Shown here: piece after piece, positions 25,829 through 34,276 of the stretch
Position numbering within the stretch: the first letter of the stretch is position 1
How the letters are laid out: each line of letters opens with the position of its first letter
Source: Streptomyces sp. WM6386
Lineage (GTDB): Bacteria; Actinomycetota; Actinomycetes; Streptomycetales; Streptomycetaceae
Direction: 5' to 3'
NCBI RefSeq assembly: GCF_000972385.1
Contig: NZ_JXTE01000001.1
Coordinates: 236,876-300,875, forward strand
DNA: 64,000 nucleotides
The notes under the pieces: model-generated
Databases searched by the model: none
Seen by the model: the letters and a program-made list of their open reading frames with translations, nothing else
Told to the model about the DNA's origin: nothing
Position numbers and translations under genes: made by a program

Positions 25829-26585
25829 ACTCCGTCCGGTCGTGCACCCCGCAGGGGTCAAGGACCGGCGCAGCGGTGAGCACTGGATGGGGCGCCTCTA
25901 CATGCGCGAGGTGTCCCTGCGGATCGACCGCTACCTGGTCAACACCAGGGTCACGCCCAACCAGCTCACGTACCTGATGACCGTCTTCGGTGTCCTGGCG
26001 GCCCCGGCACTTCTCGTGCCGGGGATCTGGGGGGCCGTGCTCGGTGTGGTCTGCGTGCAGATGTATCTGCTCCTTGACTGCGTCGACGGCGAGATCGCCC
26101 GCTGGAAGAAGCAGTACTCGCTGGGCGGCGTCTACCTGGACCGGGTCGGCGCCTACCTGACCGACGCCGCCGTGCTGGTGGGCTTCGGTCTGCGCGCCGC
26201 CGACCTGTGGGGCAGCGGCCGGATCGACTGGCTGTGGGCCTTCCTGGGCACCCTTGCCGCGCTCGGCGCCATCCTGATCAAGGCGGAGACCGACCTCGTC
26301 GGTGTCGCCCGGCACCAGACCGGCAAGCCGCCGGTCCAGGAATCGGCGTCCGAGATGCGCTCCTCCGGCATGGCACTGGCCCGCAAGGCCGCCGCCCTGC
26401 TGAAGTTCCACCGGCTGATCCTCGGCATCGAGGCGTCCCTGCTGATCCTGGTCCTGGCGATCGTCGACCAGATGCGCGGCGACCTCTTCTGGACCCGGCT
26501 CGGCGTCGCGGTACTCGCGGGCATCGCGCTGCTCCAGACCCTGCTGCACCTCGTGTCCATCCTCGCCTCCAGCAGGCTGAAGTGA
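25806..26585 (+). CDS. Second CDP-alcohol phosphotransferase, altered active-site motif
   Basis: 259 residues with about six membrane segments. The motif reads D91xxD94G..AR..G108xxxD112xxxA116: the last aspartate, the proposed catalytic base of the family, is alanine (codon GCC at 26151-26153). All other motif residues are present, so it is not a decayed gene. It may use another base, act as a binding partner of the first phosphotransferase, or catalyse a different reaction. The start overlaps the dehydrogenase gene by 23 bases, and a GTGA overlap leads to the glycosyltransferase. Confidence 0.82.
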   Translation: MSRPSVAELRPVVHPAGVKDRRSGEHWMGRLYMREVSLRIDRYLVNTRVTPNQLTYLMTVFGVLAAPALLVPGIWGAVLGVVCVQMYLLLDCVDGEIARWKKQYSLGGVYLDRVGAYLTDAAVLVGFGLRAADLWGSGRIDWLWAFLGTLAALGAILIKAETDLVGVARHQTGKPPVQESASEMRSSGMALARKAAALLKFHRLILGIEASLLILVLAIVDQMRGDLFWTRLGVAVLAGIALLQTLLHLVSILASSRLK

Positions 26586-27463
26586 GCGGCATGAAGGTCG
26601 GCGCGGTCATCATCACCATGGGCAACCGCCCCGACGAACTGCGGGCCCTGCTCGACTCGGTCGCCAAGCAGGACGGCGACCGCGTCGAGGTGGCCGTCGT
26701 CGGCAACGGCTCGCCCGTCCCGGACGTCCCCGAGGGCGTCCGCACGGTCGAGCTGCCCGAGAACCTCGGCATCCCCGGCGGCCGCAACGTCGGCATCGAG
26801 GCCTTCGGCCCCAGCGGCCGCGACGTCGACATACTGCTCTTCCTCGACGACGACGGCCTGCTCGCGAACCACGACACCGCCGAGCTGTGCCGCCAGGCCT
26901 TCGAGGCCGACCCCGAGCTCGGCATCATCAGTTTCCGCATCGCCGACCCGGACACCGGCGAGACCCAGCGCCGCCACGTCCCCCGCCTGCGCGCCGCCGA
27001 CCCGATGCGCTCCTCCCGGGTCACCACCTTCCTCGGCGGCGCCAACGCCGTACGGACGAAGGTCTTCGCCGAAGTCGGCGGTCTCCCGGACGCATTCTTC
27101 TACGCCCATGAGGAAACCGACCTGGCATGGCGGGCTCTCGACGCGGGCTGGATGATCGACTACCGGTCCGACATGGTGCTGTACCACCCCACGACCGCGC
27201 CCTCGCGGCACGCGGTCTACCACCGCATGGTCGCCCGCAACCGCGTCTGGCTCGCCCGCCGCAACCTCCCCGCCCTCCTGGTCCCGGTCTACCTCGGGGT
27301 CTGGATGCTGCTCACCCTGCTGCGCCGCCCCTCGCGGCCCGCGCTGAAGGCGTGGTTCGGCGGGTTCCGGGAGGGGTGGAGCACCGGCTGCGGCCCCCGC
27401 AGGCCGATGAAGTGGCGTACGGTGTGGCGGCTGACCCGACTGGGCCGGCCCCCGGTCATCTGA
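26582..27463 (+). CDS. Family 2-type glycosyltransferase
   Basis: 293 residues, GT-A fold: VGAVIITMGNRPDELRALLDS, GIPGGRNVGIEAF, the metal-binding FLDDDGLL, and HEETDLAWRALDAGW as acceptor/catalytic region, with a short amphipathic or membrane-near C-terminus (VPVYLGVWMLLTLL). This pattern is common among rhamnosyl- and galactosyl-type transferases acting at the inner membrane. The GTG at 26582 is preferred for the GTGA overlap with the upstream stop; the ATG at 26591 is a possible alternative. It probably glycosylates the product of the CDP-alcohol enzymes before export. Confidence 0.87.
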   Translation: MSGMKVGAVIITMGNRPDELRALLDSVAKQDGDRVEVAVVGNGSPVPDVPEGVRTVELPENLGIPGGRNVGIEAFGPSGRDVDILLFLDDDGLLANHDTAELCRQAFEADPELGIISFRIADPDTGETQRRHVPRLRAADPMRSSRVTTFLGGANAVRTKVFAEVGGLPDAFFYAHEETDLAWRALDAGWMIDYRSDMVLYHPTTAPSRHAVYHRMVARNRVWLARRNLPALLVPVYLGVWMLLTLLRRPSRPALKAWFGGFREGWSTGCGPRRPMKWRTVWRLTRLGRPPVI

Positions 27464-27563
27464 CAAGCTCGAAACTGAGAGCACCGCCGGGCCCGGCCCA
27501 GGACCCCGGTTCATGCCCCCAGCCCGCACAGGCTGCGCATCTCGAGGACGAAAGTTTCCACTG

Positions 27564-28499
27564 GTGAGTGAGACAACGCATGACGGCGGAGTCGCGGTGA
27601 CCGCGCCTCCGTCGCCCGACGAGGGCCTCACGGCGGCACAGCTCGCCGACAAGTACGGGCTGTCCGTGAGCGGCGCCCGCCCCTCGCTCGTCGAGTACGT
27701 CCGCCAGCTCTGGGACCGCCGTCACTTCATCCTCGCGTTCTCGCGGGCGAAGCTGACCGCCCAGTACAGCCAGGCCAAGCTCGGCCAGCTGTGGCAGGTG
27801 GCCACGCCGCTGCTGAACGCGCTCGTGTACTTCTTCATCTTCGGTCTGCTGCTGGGCGCCCGGAAGGGCATCCCGCACGACATCTATGTGCCGTTCCTGG
27901 TCACGGGCGTCTTCGTCTTCACGTTCACGCAGAGCTCGGTCCTCGCCGGCGTACGCGCCATCTCCGGCAACCTCGGACTGGTCCGTGCCCTGCACTTCCC
28001 ACGTGCCTCGCTGCCGATCTCGTTCGCGCTCCAGCAGCTCCAGCAGCTGCTGTACTCGATGATCGTGCTGGTCGTGGTCATGGTGGCGTTCGGCAGCTAC
28101 CCCGGCCTGTCCTGGCTGCTGGTGCTGCCCGCGCTGGTCCTGCACTTCGTCTTCAACACCGGCCTCGCGCTGATCTTCGCCCGCATGGGCAGCAAGACCC
28201 CCGACCTGGCCCAGCTGATGCCGTTCGTGCTGCGGACCTGGATGTACGCCTCGGGCGTCATGTTCAGCATCCCGGCGATGCTCGCCGACAAGGACATGCC
28301 GGGCTGGGTCACCGAGGTCCTGCAGTGGAACCCCGCCGCGATCTACATGGACCTGGTCCGCTTCGCGATGATCGACGGATACGGCTCGGAGTACCTGCCC
28401 CCGCACGTGTGGCTCTTCGCCCTCGGCTGGGCGCTGCTCGCCGGTGCGTGCGGCTTCGTCTACTTCTGGAAGGCCGAGGAGAGGTACGGCCGTGGCTGA
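27564..28499 (+). CDS. ABC-2 polysaccharide/teichoic-acid-type exporter permease (TagG-like)
   Basis: 311 residues with six membrane segments after a 70-residue cytoplasmic N-terminus. LTAQYSQAKLGQLWQVATPLLNALVYFFIF is typical of TagG/Wzm permeases that flip lipid-linked polymers. The GTG at 27564 is taken as start; GTG 27597 is an alternative with a nearer GGCGGAG. A 100-bp gap from the glycosyltransferase leaves room for an internal promoter. It overlaps the ATPase gene by 8 bases, which supports a two-part exporter. Confidence 0.88.
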   Translation: MSETTHDGGVAVTAPPSPDEGLTAAQLADKYGLSVSGARPSLVEYVRQLWDRRHFILAFSRAKLTAQYSQAKLGQLWQVATPLLNALVYFFIFGLLLGARKGIPHDIYVPFLVTGVFVFTFTQSSVLAGVRAISGNLGLVRALHFPRASLPISFALQQLQQLLYSMIVLVVVMVAFGSYPGLSWLLVLPALVLHFVFNTGLALIFARMGSKTPDLAQLMPFVLRTWMYASGVMFSIPAMLADKDMPGWVTEVLQWNPAAIYMDLVRFAMIDGYGSEYLPPHVWLFALGWALLAGACGFVYFWKAEERYGRG

Positions 28500-29268
28500 G
28501 CAGCAGCGGGACCCCCGCCCCACCGTCATCGCGGACGACCTCCACATCGTCTACCGCGTCAACGGCGCCAAGTCCGGCAAGGGCAGCGCCACCGCCGCGC
28601 TCAGCCGGATCGTCAAGCGCGGTGAGGAGCGGGGTGTGCGCAAGGTGCACGCCGTGCGCGGCGTCTCCTTCGTCTCCTACCGCGGTGAGGCCATCGGGCT
28701 GATCGGCTCCAACGGCTCCGGCAAGTCGACCCTGCTGCGCGCCATCGCCGGCCTGCTGCCCGCCGAGAGCGGCAAGGTCTACACCGACGGCCAGCCCTCG
28801 CTGCTCGGCGTCAACGCGGCCCTGATGAACGACCTCACGGGCGAGCGGAACGTCATATTGGGCGGGCTCGCCATGGGTATGTCCCGGGAGCAGATCAAGG
28901 AGCGCTACCAGGAGATCGTCGACTTCTCCGGCATCAACGAGAAGGGCGACTTCATCACCCTCCCGATGCGCACCTATTCCTCCGGCATGGCGGCCCGACT
29001 GCGCTTCTCCATCGCCGCGGCCAAGGACCACGACGTCCTGATGATCGACGAGGCCCTGGCGACCGGCGACCGCAAGTTCCAGAAGCGCTCCGAGGCGCGC
29101 ATCCGTGAACTGCGCAAGGAAGCCGGCACGGTGTTCCTGGTCAGTCACAACAACAAGTCGATCCGTGACACCTGCGACCGGGTCCTGTGGCTGGAGCGCG
29201 GCGAGCTGCGCATGGACGGCCCGACCGAAGAGGTCCTCAAGGAGTACGAGAAGTTCACGGGCAAGTAG
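28492..29268 (+). CDS. ABC exporter ATPase (TagH/Wzt-like)
   Basis: 258 residues: Walker A GSNGSGKST, the family-typical MNDLTGERNV segment, signature YSSGMAARLRFS and Walker B VLMIDEALATGD. The TYSSGMAARLRFS and IDEALATGD forms characterise the teichoic-acid/O-antigen exporter branch. There is no long C-terminal carbohydrate-binding domain, unlike some Wzt proteins. GGAGAGG precedes the GTG at 28492. A strong terminator follows, closing the block that begins at 22201. Confidence 0.9.
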   Translation: MAEQQRDPRPTVIADDLHIVYRVNGAKSGKGSATAALSRIVKRGEERGVRKVHAVRGVSFVSYRGEAIGLIGSNGSGKSTLLRAIAGLLPAESGKVYTDGQPSLLGVNAALMNDLTGERNVILGGLAMGMSREQIKERYQEIVDFSGINEKGDFITLPMRTYSSGMAARLRFSIAAAKDHDVLMIDEALATGDRKFQKRSEARIRELRKEAGTVFLVSHNNKSIRDTCDRVLWLERGELRMDGPTEEVLKEYEKFTGK

Positions 29269-29307
29269 TCCACCCGGGCCTGGACGCAGGGGCCAGGACG
29301 CTTCGCA

Positions 29308-29338
29308 GGGCCCCGCCGGAACTACTCCGGCGGGGCCC
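29308..29338 (+). terminator. Terminator closing the surface-polymer operon
   Basis: Perfect 13-bp stem GGGCCCCGCCGGA / TCCGGCGGGGCCC with the 5-base loop ACTAC, 39 bases after the ATPase stop. Confidence 0.88.
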
Positions 29339-29432
29339 GGCGTCTGCAAAGGAAACGTCAACTTCGGTACGGCGTAGGAATCTTGAAGCCAATCGGTGTG
29401 TTCTTGTGATGTGCAGGACACCCCGACTCACC

Positions 29433-29451
29433 ACGTTGAGTTGTACAACGT
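29433..29451. promoter_or_regulatory. Candidate operator upstream of hopanoid operon
   Basis: A 19-bp symmetric stretch, ACGTTG...CAACGT, containing the perfect 10-bp palindrome GTTGTACAAC (29440-29449). It lies in the 313-bp AT-richer spacer between the terminator and hpnC. No convincing -35/-10 pair could be assigned in this spacer, and the rest of 29341-29592 shows nothing else I can name. Confidence 0.45.
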
Positions 29452-29592
29452 AAGCTGTACCGGTCCCGAATCGCGGCAAGTGGGGCGATAATGCCCGACA
29501 CCTTCAGTTGGAGCGGCTGTGCGGAAGGCCGGGCGGCGTGTCCGAAATAGTGTGTATTGGGTCGGCGGTGTAGAACGGGAGATGTGACGGCT

Positions 29593-29655
29593 ATGGCTAC
29601 GGAAACTCCCCAGCTCAACGCATGTGCCGTCCCCGCTCCGGGCAGTCCGCGGTGA
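29593..29655 (+). CDS. Possible 20-residue leader peptide upstream of hpnC
   Basis: ATG at 29593, GGGAG about 12 bases upstream, encoding MATETPQLNACAVPAPGSPR and ending in a TGA that overlaps the GTG start of hpnC (GTGA). Because hpnC has a weak ribosome site of its own, translation of this small frame could be coupled to it. Conservation is unknown; it may be chance. Confidence 0.35.
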   Translation: MATETPQLNACAVPAPGSPR

Positions 29656-30554
29656 CGGGAACCGACACGGGGCGCGCCCCGGATCCGGAGCGCGGCACGC
29701 TGGACAAGGCCGCGGGTGAGAACTTCCCCGTGGCTCCCTTCTTCCTGCCCCGGGCCTGGCGCACCGATCTCATGGCGGTGTACGGCTTCGCCCGCCTTGT
29801 CGACGACATCGGCGACGGTGACCTCGCCCCCGGCGGCGCCGACGCCCGTCTGCTCGGCGTGCCAGCCGAGGACGCCGAGGACCGGCTTCGCCTGCTGGAC
29901 GCCTTCGAGGCCGACCTCGAGCGGGTCTTCTCCGGAGAACCCCGCCACCCCCTGCTGCGCCGCCTCCGACCGACGGTCCGCCGCTGCTCGCTCACCCCCG
30001 GGCCCTTTCTCGGCCTGATCGCCGCCAACCGCCAGGACCAACTGGTCAAGCGGTACGAGACCTACGACGATCTGCTCGCCTACTGCGAGCTGTCGGCCAA
30101 CCCCGTGGGCCGCCTGGTCCTCGGCGTCACCGGCACCTCGACCCCCGAGCGGATCCGGCACTCGGACGCGATCTGCACGGCCCTGCAGATCGTCGAACAC
30201 CTCCAGGACGTCGCCGAGGACCTCGGCCGCGACCGCATCTACCTGCCCGCCGAGGACATGAAACGGTTCCATGTCCAGGAGGCGGATCTCGCCACGAAGA
30301 CCGCAGGCGCATCGGTGCGCGCACTGGTCGCGTACGAAGCACAACGCGCCCGCGGTCTCCTGAATGAAGGCGCCCCCCTGGTGGGTAGCGTCCACGGCAG
30401 GCTGAAGCTGCTGCTTGCGGGTTTCGTGGCGGGGGGAAGGGCGGCCATCCACGCGATTGCCGCCGCCGAATACGACGTACTTCCCGGCCCGCCCAAGCCC
30501 GGCAAGCTCCAGTTGCTGCGCGAGGTGGGCGTGACTCTGCGAGGAGAGGGGTGA
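29652..30554 (+). CDS. hpnC: Squalene synthase subunit HpnC
   Basis: 300 residues of the trans-isoprenyl diphosphate synthase/phytoene synthase family. The first aspartate-rich motif is LVDDIGDGD and the second is HLQDVAEDLGRDRIYLP. The N-terminal AGENFPVAPFFLP segment is typical of HpnC. Known role: with HpnD and HpnE it converts farnesyl diphosphate to squalene by way of presqualene diphosphate and hydroxysqualene; HpnC makes the hydroxysqualene. The GTG at 29652 is chosen for its overlap with the small upstream frame. The hpnC-D-E order matches known hopanoid clusters. Confidence 0.93.
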   Translation: MTGTDTGRAPDPERGTLDKAAGENFPVAPFFLPRAWRTDLMAVYGFARLVDDIGDGDLAPGGADARLLGVPAEDAEDRLRLLDAFEADLERVFSGEPRHPLLRRLRPTVRRCSLTPGPFLGLIAANRQDQLVKRYETYDDLLAYCELSANPVGRLVLGVTGTSTPERIRHSDAICTALQIVEHLQDVAEDLGRDRIYLPAEDMKRFHVQEADLATKTAGASVRALVAYEAQRARGLLNEGAPLVGSVHGRLKLLLAGFVAGGRAAIHAIAAAEYDVLPGPPKPGKLQLLREVGVTLRGEG

Positions 30555-31501
30555 TCCGGACCGTGGAGGCCGAACCGCATGTGTCCGCACCGGTACTCGC
30601 CGCCTACAGCTATTGCGAGGCCGTCACCGGACAGCAGGCCCGTAACTTCGCGTACGGCATCAGGCTCCTGCCGCTGCCCAAGCGTCGCGCGATGTCCGCG
30701 CTCTACGCGTTCTCGCGCCGCGTCGACGACATCGGCGACGGCGCGCTGGACCACGATGTGAAGGCCGTCAGACTCGAGGACACCCGGACGATGCTGGCCC
30801 GGGTCCGCGAGGGCGCGGTCGACGAGGACGACACCGACCCGGTCGCGGTGGCCCTCGCCCATGCCGCCGAGACCTTCCCGATCCCGTTGGGGGGCCTGGA
30901 CGAGCTCATCGACGGCGTCCTGATGGACGTACGCGGCGAGACCTATGAGACCTGGGACGACCTGAAGGTCTACTGCCGCTGTGTCGCCGGCGCCATCGGG
31001 CGGCTCTCGCTCGGTGTGTTCGGTACGGAACAGGGGGCGCGCGGCGTCGAGCGCGCGCCGGAGTATGCCGACACGCTCGGTCTCGCGCTCCAGCTCACCA
31101 ACATCCTGCGGGACGTCCGTGAGGACGCCGAGGGCGGGCGCACCTATCTGCCGGCCGACGACCTCGCGAAGTTCGGCTGCTCGGCCGGGTTCAGCGGGCC
31201 GACGCCACCGGAGGGCTCCGACTTCGCGGGCCTGGTGCACTTCGAGGTGCGCCGGGCCCGCGCCCTTTTCGCCGAGGGCTACCGGCTGCTCCCCATGCTC
31301 GACCGGCGCAGCGGTGCCTGTGTCGCCGCCATGGCCGGCATCTACCGCCGGCTCCTCGACCGTATCGAGCGCGACCCCCAGGCGGTGCTGCGCGGCCGGG
31401 TCTCGCTGCCCGGACGCGAGAAGGCGTACGTCGCGGTGCGCGGCCTCTCCGGCCTCGACGCCCGGCATGTGACGCGGCGGACCGTCAGGAGGCGCGCTTG
31501 A
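30551..31501 (+). CDS. hpnD: Presqualene diphosphate synthase HpnD
   Basis: 316 residues, phytoene-synthase family. Aspartate-rich motifs are RRVDDIGDG and LTNILRDVREDAEGGRTYLP; ALYAFSRRVDDIGD is characteristic. It condenses two farnesyl diphosphates to presqualene diphosphate. GTGA overlap with hpnC gives tight coupling, with GGAGAGG upstream. Confidence 0.94.
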   Translation: MIRTVEAEPHVSAPVLAAYSYCEAVTGQQARNFAYGIRLLPLPKRRAMSALYAFSRRVDDIGDGALDHDVKAVRLEDTRTMLARVREGAVDEDDTDPVAVALAHAAETFPIPLGGLDELIDGVLMDVRGETYETWDDLKVYCRCVAGAIGRLSLGVFGTEQGARGVERAPEYADTLGLALQLTNILRDVREDAEGGRTYLPADDLAKFGCSAGFSGPTPPEGSDFAGLVHFEVRRARALFAEGYRLLPMLDRRSGACVAAMAGIYRRLLDRIERDPQAVLRGRVSLPGREKAYVAVRGLSGLDARHVTRRTVRRRA

Positions 31502-31637
31502 TGGACAATTCGGTCCAAGGTGATGCCGCTGGGGAAAAGTGGCACGCAACCCTCCGCTCAGGGAGCGCGTCCCTGACTGCAACGGTCGGCTGTGCACCGT
31601 TCAAACACCACGGCGGCCGGGCAGGGGAGGGTGCACG
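31502..31637 (+). promoter_or_regulatory. hpnD-hpnE spacer with two hairpins
   Basis: The spacer contains TGGAC-N6-GTCCA directly after the hpnD stop (31502-31517) and a TCAGGGA / TCCCTGA hairpin (31558-31576, 5-base loop). No gene fits. It may lower or process the transcript between the synthase pair and hpnE, or hold a secondary promoter. Confidence 0.4.
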
Positions 31638-33032
31638 ATGACCGACGGAACTCAGTCGGGGCGGGACGCGGTCGTGATCGGCGGCGGACTCGCCGGCATC
31701 ACCACAGCGCTCGCCCTCGCCGACGCGGGGGTCCGCGTCACCCTGCTCGAAGGCCGGCCGCGCCTGGGCGGGCTCGCCTTCTCCTTCCAGCGCGGCGAGC
31801 TGACCGTCGACAACGGACAGCACGTCTATCTGCGCTGCTGCACCGCCTACCGCTGGTTCCTCGACCGGATCGAGGCAACCGCGCTGGCGCCGCTGCAGAA
31901 CCGTCTCGACGTGCCCGTGGTCGACGTCGACAAACCCGAGGGACGGCGGCTCGGCAGGCTGCGGCGCGACGCGCTGCCGGTGCCCCTGCATCTGGGGCGC
32001 AGCCTCGCCACGTATCCGCATCTCTCGCTCGCCGAACGGGCCAAGGTGGGCCGGGCCGCGCTCGCGCTCAAGGGGCTCGACCTCGCCGATCCGAGCCTGG
32101 ACGCACAGAGTTTCGGCAGCTGGCTGACCGCGCACGGTCAGTCGGCGCGTGCCGTCGAGGCCCTGTGGGACCTGGTGGGGGTCGCCACCCTCAACGCGGT
32201 CGCGGGCGACGCCTCGCTGGGGCTCGCCGCGATGGTGTTCAAGACCGGTCTGCTGTCCGACCCGGGCGCGGCCGACATCGGATGGGCGCGCGTCCCGCTG
32301 GGTGAACTGCATGACCGCCTCGCCCGCAAGGCGCTCGACTCCGCGGGCGTGCGTACCGAGGTCCGTACACGCGTCACCTCCATCTCTACTGACGAGAACG
32401 GGACTTGGAGCGTTCAGGTTCCCGGCGAGACGCTGCGCGCGGACGCGGTCGTCCTCGCCGTACCCCAGCGCGAGACGTACGACCTGCTGCCGGACGGCGC
32501 CCTCGACGCCCCCGAACAGCTGCTCGCGATCGGCACCGCGCCGATCCTCAACGTGCACGTCGTGTACGACCGCAAGGTGCTGAACCGTCCCTTCTTCACC
32601 GCCCTCGGCACCCCGGTGCAGTGGGTGTTCGACCGCACCGACGCCTCCGGGCTCAGGGACGGGCAGTACCTGGCCCTGTCCCAGTCGGCCGCGCAGGACG
32701 AGATCGACGAGCCGGTCGCCGTGCTGCGCGAGCGCTATCTGCCGGAGCTGGAGCGGCTGCTGCCCGGCGCGCGCGGTGCCGAGGTGAGGGACTTCTTCGT
32801 GACCAGGGAGCGGACGGCGACGTTCGATCCCGCCCCCGGCGTCGGACGGCTGCGGCCCGGCGCCCGCACCAGAGCCCCCGGCCTGTACCTGGCCGGTGCG
32901 TGGACCGCCACAGGGTGGCCCGCGACCATGGAGAGTGCGGTCCGCAGTGGTGTGAGTGCGGCGGACGCCGCGCTGAGCGCCCTGGGCCGGCCCCGCCCCA
33001 GCCCCCTCTTCGACATGGAGGAGGCGGCCTGA
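31638..33032 (+). CDS. hpnE: Hydroxysqualene dehydroxylase HpnE
   Basis: 464 residues, FAD-dependent amine-oxidase/phytoene-desaturase fold. The N-terminal dinucleotide motif is VIGGGLAGITTALALADAG, followed by RLGGLAFSF. The C-terminal FAD motif is GLYLAGAWTATGWPATMESAV. HpnE reduces hydroxysqualene to squalene. GGGGAGG lies about 8 bases before the ATG; upstream in-frame codons look non-conserved. Confidence 0.92.
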   Translation: MTDGTQSGRDAVVIGGGLAGITTALALADAGVRVTLLEGRPRLGGLAFSFQRGELTVDNGQHVYLRCCTAYRWFLDRIEATALAPLQNRLDVPVVDVDKPEGRRLGRLRRDALPVPLHLGRSLATYPHLSLAERAKVGRAALALKGLDLADPSLDAQSFGSWLTAHGQSARAVEALWDLVGVATLNAVAGDASLGLAAMVFKTGLLSDPGAADIGWARVPLGELHDRLARKALDSAGVRTEVRTRVTSISTDENGTWSVQVPGETLRADAVVLAVPQRETYDLLPDGALDAPEQLLAIGTAPILNVHVVYDRKVLNRPFFTALGTPVQWVFDRTDASGLRDGQYLALSQSAAQDEIDEPVAVLRERYLPELERLLPGARGAEVRDFFVTRERTATFDPAPGVGRLRPGARTRAPGLYLAGAWTATGWPATMESAVRSGVSAADAALSALGRPRPSPLFDMEEAA

Positions 33033-34159
33033 TGCTCGATCAGCACGCGGCAGGCCCCCGCACCCCCGGTACCGCAACAAGAGGAGAGACTGTGCCCACT
33101 GTGCCCCCGGCCTCGACGGCTGCCGAGGCGGTGGACGTGACCGCGCTGCTGGAGCGTGGCCGAACCCTGGCCACTCCGGTACTGAGGGCGGCGATCGACC
33201 GCCTGGCCGCTCCCATGGACACCGTTTCCGCCTACCACTTCGGCTGGATCGACGCCGCGGGCAACCCGACCGCCGGTGATGGCGGCAAGGCCGTGCGCCC
33301 CGCACTCGCGGTGCTGTCCGCCGAGGTCACCGGCGCCGCACCCGAGGTCGGTGTCCCCGGCGCCGTCGCCGTGGAGCTGGTCCACAACTTCTCGCTGCTG
33401 CACGACGACCTGATGGACGGCGATGAGCAGCGCCGCCACCGCGACACGGTCTGGAAGGTGCACGGCCCGGCCCAGGCCATCCTCGTCGGCGACGCCTTGT
33501 TCGCGCTGGCCAACGAGGTGCTCCTCGAACTCGGCACCGTCGCGGCGGGCCGCGCCACCCGGCGCCTCACCTCCGCCACCCGCGCCCTCATCGACGGACA
33601 GGCCCAGGACATCTCCTACGAGCACCGCGACCGCGTCAGCGTCGAGGAGTGCCTGGAGATGGAGGGCAACAAGACCGGCGCCCTGCTGGCCTGCGCCAGC
33701 TCCATCGGCGCGGTGCTCGGCGGCGCGGACGACCGCACCGCCGACACCCTGGAGAGGTACGGCTACCATCTCGGCCTCGCCTTCCAGGCCGTCGACGACC
33801 TCCTCGGCATCTGGGGCGACCCGGTCTCCACCGGCAAGCAGACCTGGAGCGACCTGCGCCAGCGCAAGAAGTCCCTGCCGGTCGTGGCCGCGCTCGCGGC
33901 GGGCGGCTCCGCCTCCGACCGGCTCGGCGAGATCCTCGCCGCGGACGCCAAGAGCAGCGACTTCGCGAACTTCTCCGAGGAGGAGTTCGCGGCCCGCGCC
34001 GCCCTCATCGAGGAGGCGGGCGGCCGGGACTGGACGGCCGGAGAGGCCCGCCGACAGCACACCATCGCCGTCGAGGCGCTCGACGCCATCGACATGCCCG
34101 ACCGGGTGCGGGCCCGGTTCACCGCGCTCGCCGACTTCGTCGTCGTACGAAAGAGATGA
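33032..34159 (+). CDS. Polyprenyl diphosphate synthase (FPP/GGPP-type)
   Basis: 375 residues. First aspartate-rich motif DDLMDGDEQRRH, second DDLLGIWGD; RPALAVL and GQAQDISYE are also typical of trans-prenyl synthases. Phe at the fifth place before the first motif (FSLLHDD) is often linked with short C15-C20 products; exact length is uncertain. In this locus it would supply farnesyl diphosphate. ATG 33032 has GGAGG 7 bases upstream and overlaps the hpnE stop; GTG 33092 (AGGAG upstream, 355 residues) is a real alternative. Confidence 0.88.
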   Translation: MLDQHAAGPRTPGTATRGETVPTVPPASTAAEAVDVTALLERGRTLATPVLRAAIDRLAAPMDTVSAYHFGWIDAAGNPTAGDGGKAVRPALAVLSAEVTGAAPEVGVPGAVAVELVHNFSLLHDDLMDGDEQRRHRDTVWKVHGPAQAILVGDALFALANEVLLELGTVAAGRATRRLTSATRALIDGQAQDISYEHRDRVSVEECLEMEGNKTGALLACASSIGAVLGGADDRTADTLERYGYHLGLAFQAVDDLLGIWGDPVSTGKQTWSDLRQRKKSLPVVAALAAGGSASDRLGEILAADAKSSDFANFSEEEFAARAALIEEAGGRDWTAGEARRQHTIAVEALDAIDMPDRVRARFTALADFVVVRKR

Positions 34160-34192
34160 TCACTATCGGTCGAATAGCCCTCGCGTAGTCGC

Positions 34193-34225
34193 CGGCCGGT
34201 GTCGCGGGAAACCGAGCACCGGCCG
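34193..34225 (+). promoter_or_regulatory. Hairpin in leader of shc
   Basis: A 9-bp perfect stem CGGCCGGTG / CACCGGCCG with a 15-base loop, 52 bases upstream of the shc start and inside the operon. It has no T-run, so it is more likely an RNA-stability or expression-tuning element than a full terminator. Confidence 0.4.
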
Positions 34226-34276
34226 ACGGCGGACCCACAGCAGAGCACCACATGCACACTGCACGAAGGGGAAGCC

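Noticed and set aside
29341..29592. A sigma-factor promoter for hpnC
   Set aside because: Several TTGNNN and TANNNT-like words exist but none has acceptable spacing; no pair could be supported.
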